13,466 nucleotides of DNA, taken from Symbiodinium natans. Taxonomy: Eukaryota; Sar; Dinophyceae; Suessiales; Symbiodiniaceae. The notes under the pieces were generated by a model. It made no database searches and was not told where the DNA came from. It worked only from the letters and a program-made list of their open reading frames with translations. Within the stretch, counting starts at the first letter, position 1. Every line of letters begins with the position of its first letter. The stretch spans positions 1 through 13,466 of the forward strand of contig CAJNDS010001595.1 of assembly GCA_905221605.1 (NCBI GenBank). Reading direction: 5' to 3'. A program made the translations under genes and the position numbers. Shown here in pieces: positions 13,392-13,466 of the stretch.

Positions 13392-13466
<75 letters not shown>
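12815..13466 (+). repeat. (TAG)n/(CTA)n microsatellite with internal sub-repeats
   Basis: There are two long near-pure AGT blocks, about 12831-12977 (with rare CAG interruptions) and about 13305-13466 (running off the window). They flank a degenerate centre in which ATA, AAGT and GTTAGT variants are frequent. Inside the centre, 9-base (AATAGTAGT) and 7-base (AAGTAGT, then TTAGTAG) units are themselves repeated. On the + strand one frame is all TAG stops and another is all valine, so the long valine frame here is an artefact. Its true length may be misassembled. Confidence 0.95.

Noticed and set aside
12815-13466. CRISPR-like or satellite array
   Set aside because: The units are three bases long with point variants and no spacers; it is a simple-sequence repeat.

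Overview
The window looks like nuclear DNA of a dinoflagellate, most plausibly a Symbiodiniaceae-type alga. This is inferred from three things: a Ty1/copia polyprotein of the type common in dinoflagellate genomes, sequences matching parts of the dinoflagellate trans-spliced leader (SL), and low gene density with repeat-rich, pyrimidine-skewed flanks. There are no bacterial operons, rRNA, tRNA or CRISPR features.

Layout: (1) 1-1852 is non-coding flank with a strong T/C bias on the + strand and one ~128-bp sequence present twice. (2) 1858-11747 is an almost complete LTR retrotransposon of about 9.9 kb, bounded by the 5-bp target-site duplication CATCC. It has two nearly identical LTRs (378 and 376 bp) and an initiator-tRNA-like primer binding site directly after the 5' LTR. 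Next come gag, zinc knuckle, protease, integrase, reverse transcriptase and RNase H, in Ty1/copia order, then an unusually long extra coding region and a ~0.7 kb 3' non-coding part ending in a G-rich polypurine tract. (3) 11753-12445 is flank without a convincing gene. (4) 12446-12814, minus strand, is a short reading frame that resembles a ubiquitin-like domain and may be the first exon or a remnant of a host gene. (5) 12815-13466 is a (TAG)n/(CTA)n microsatellite running off the window.

The gag-pol coding region is broken or recoded at four places: an in-frame UAG inside gag (3080-3082), a gag-to-pol frame change near 3950-3975, a frame change between RT and RNase H (about 7884-7922), and another inside RNase H (about 8330-8340). 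No canonical -1 slippery heptamer was seen at the two -1 changes, so decay of a fairly recent insertion is the simplest reading. The few LTR differences are enough to allow that many coding lesions.

The two most notable items are these. First, a ~650-residue C-terminal extension continues in frame after RNase H. It has a C-x2-C-x21-C-x2-C zinc-ribbon-like motif, an unrecognised globular region and a charged coiled coil; I cannot assign it to a known family. Second, a 12-base perfect match to the 3' half of the dinoflagellate SL lies inside both LTRs, and a second SL-like sequence sits just after the last stop codon. Together these suggest that trans-splicing is part of, or has left a mark on, this element's replication cycle.
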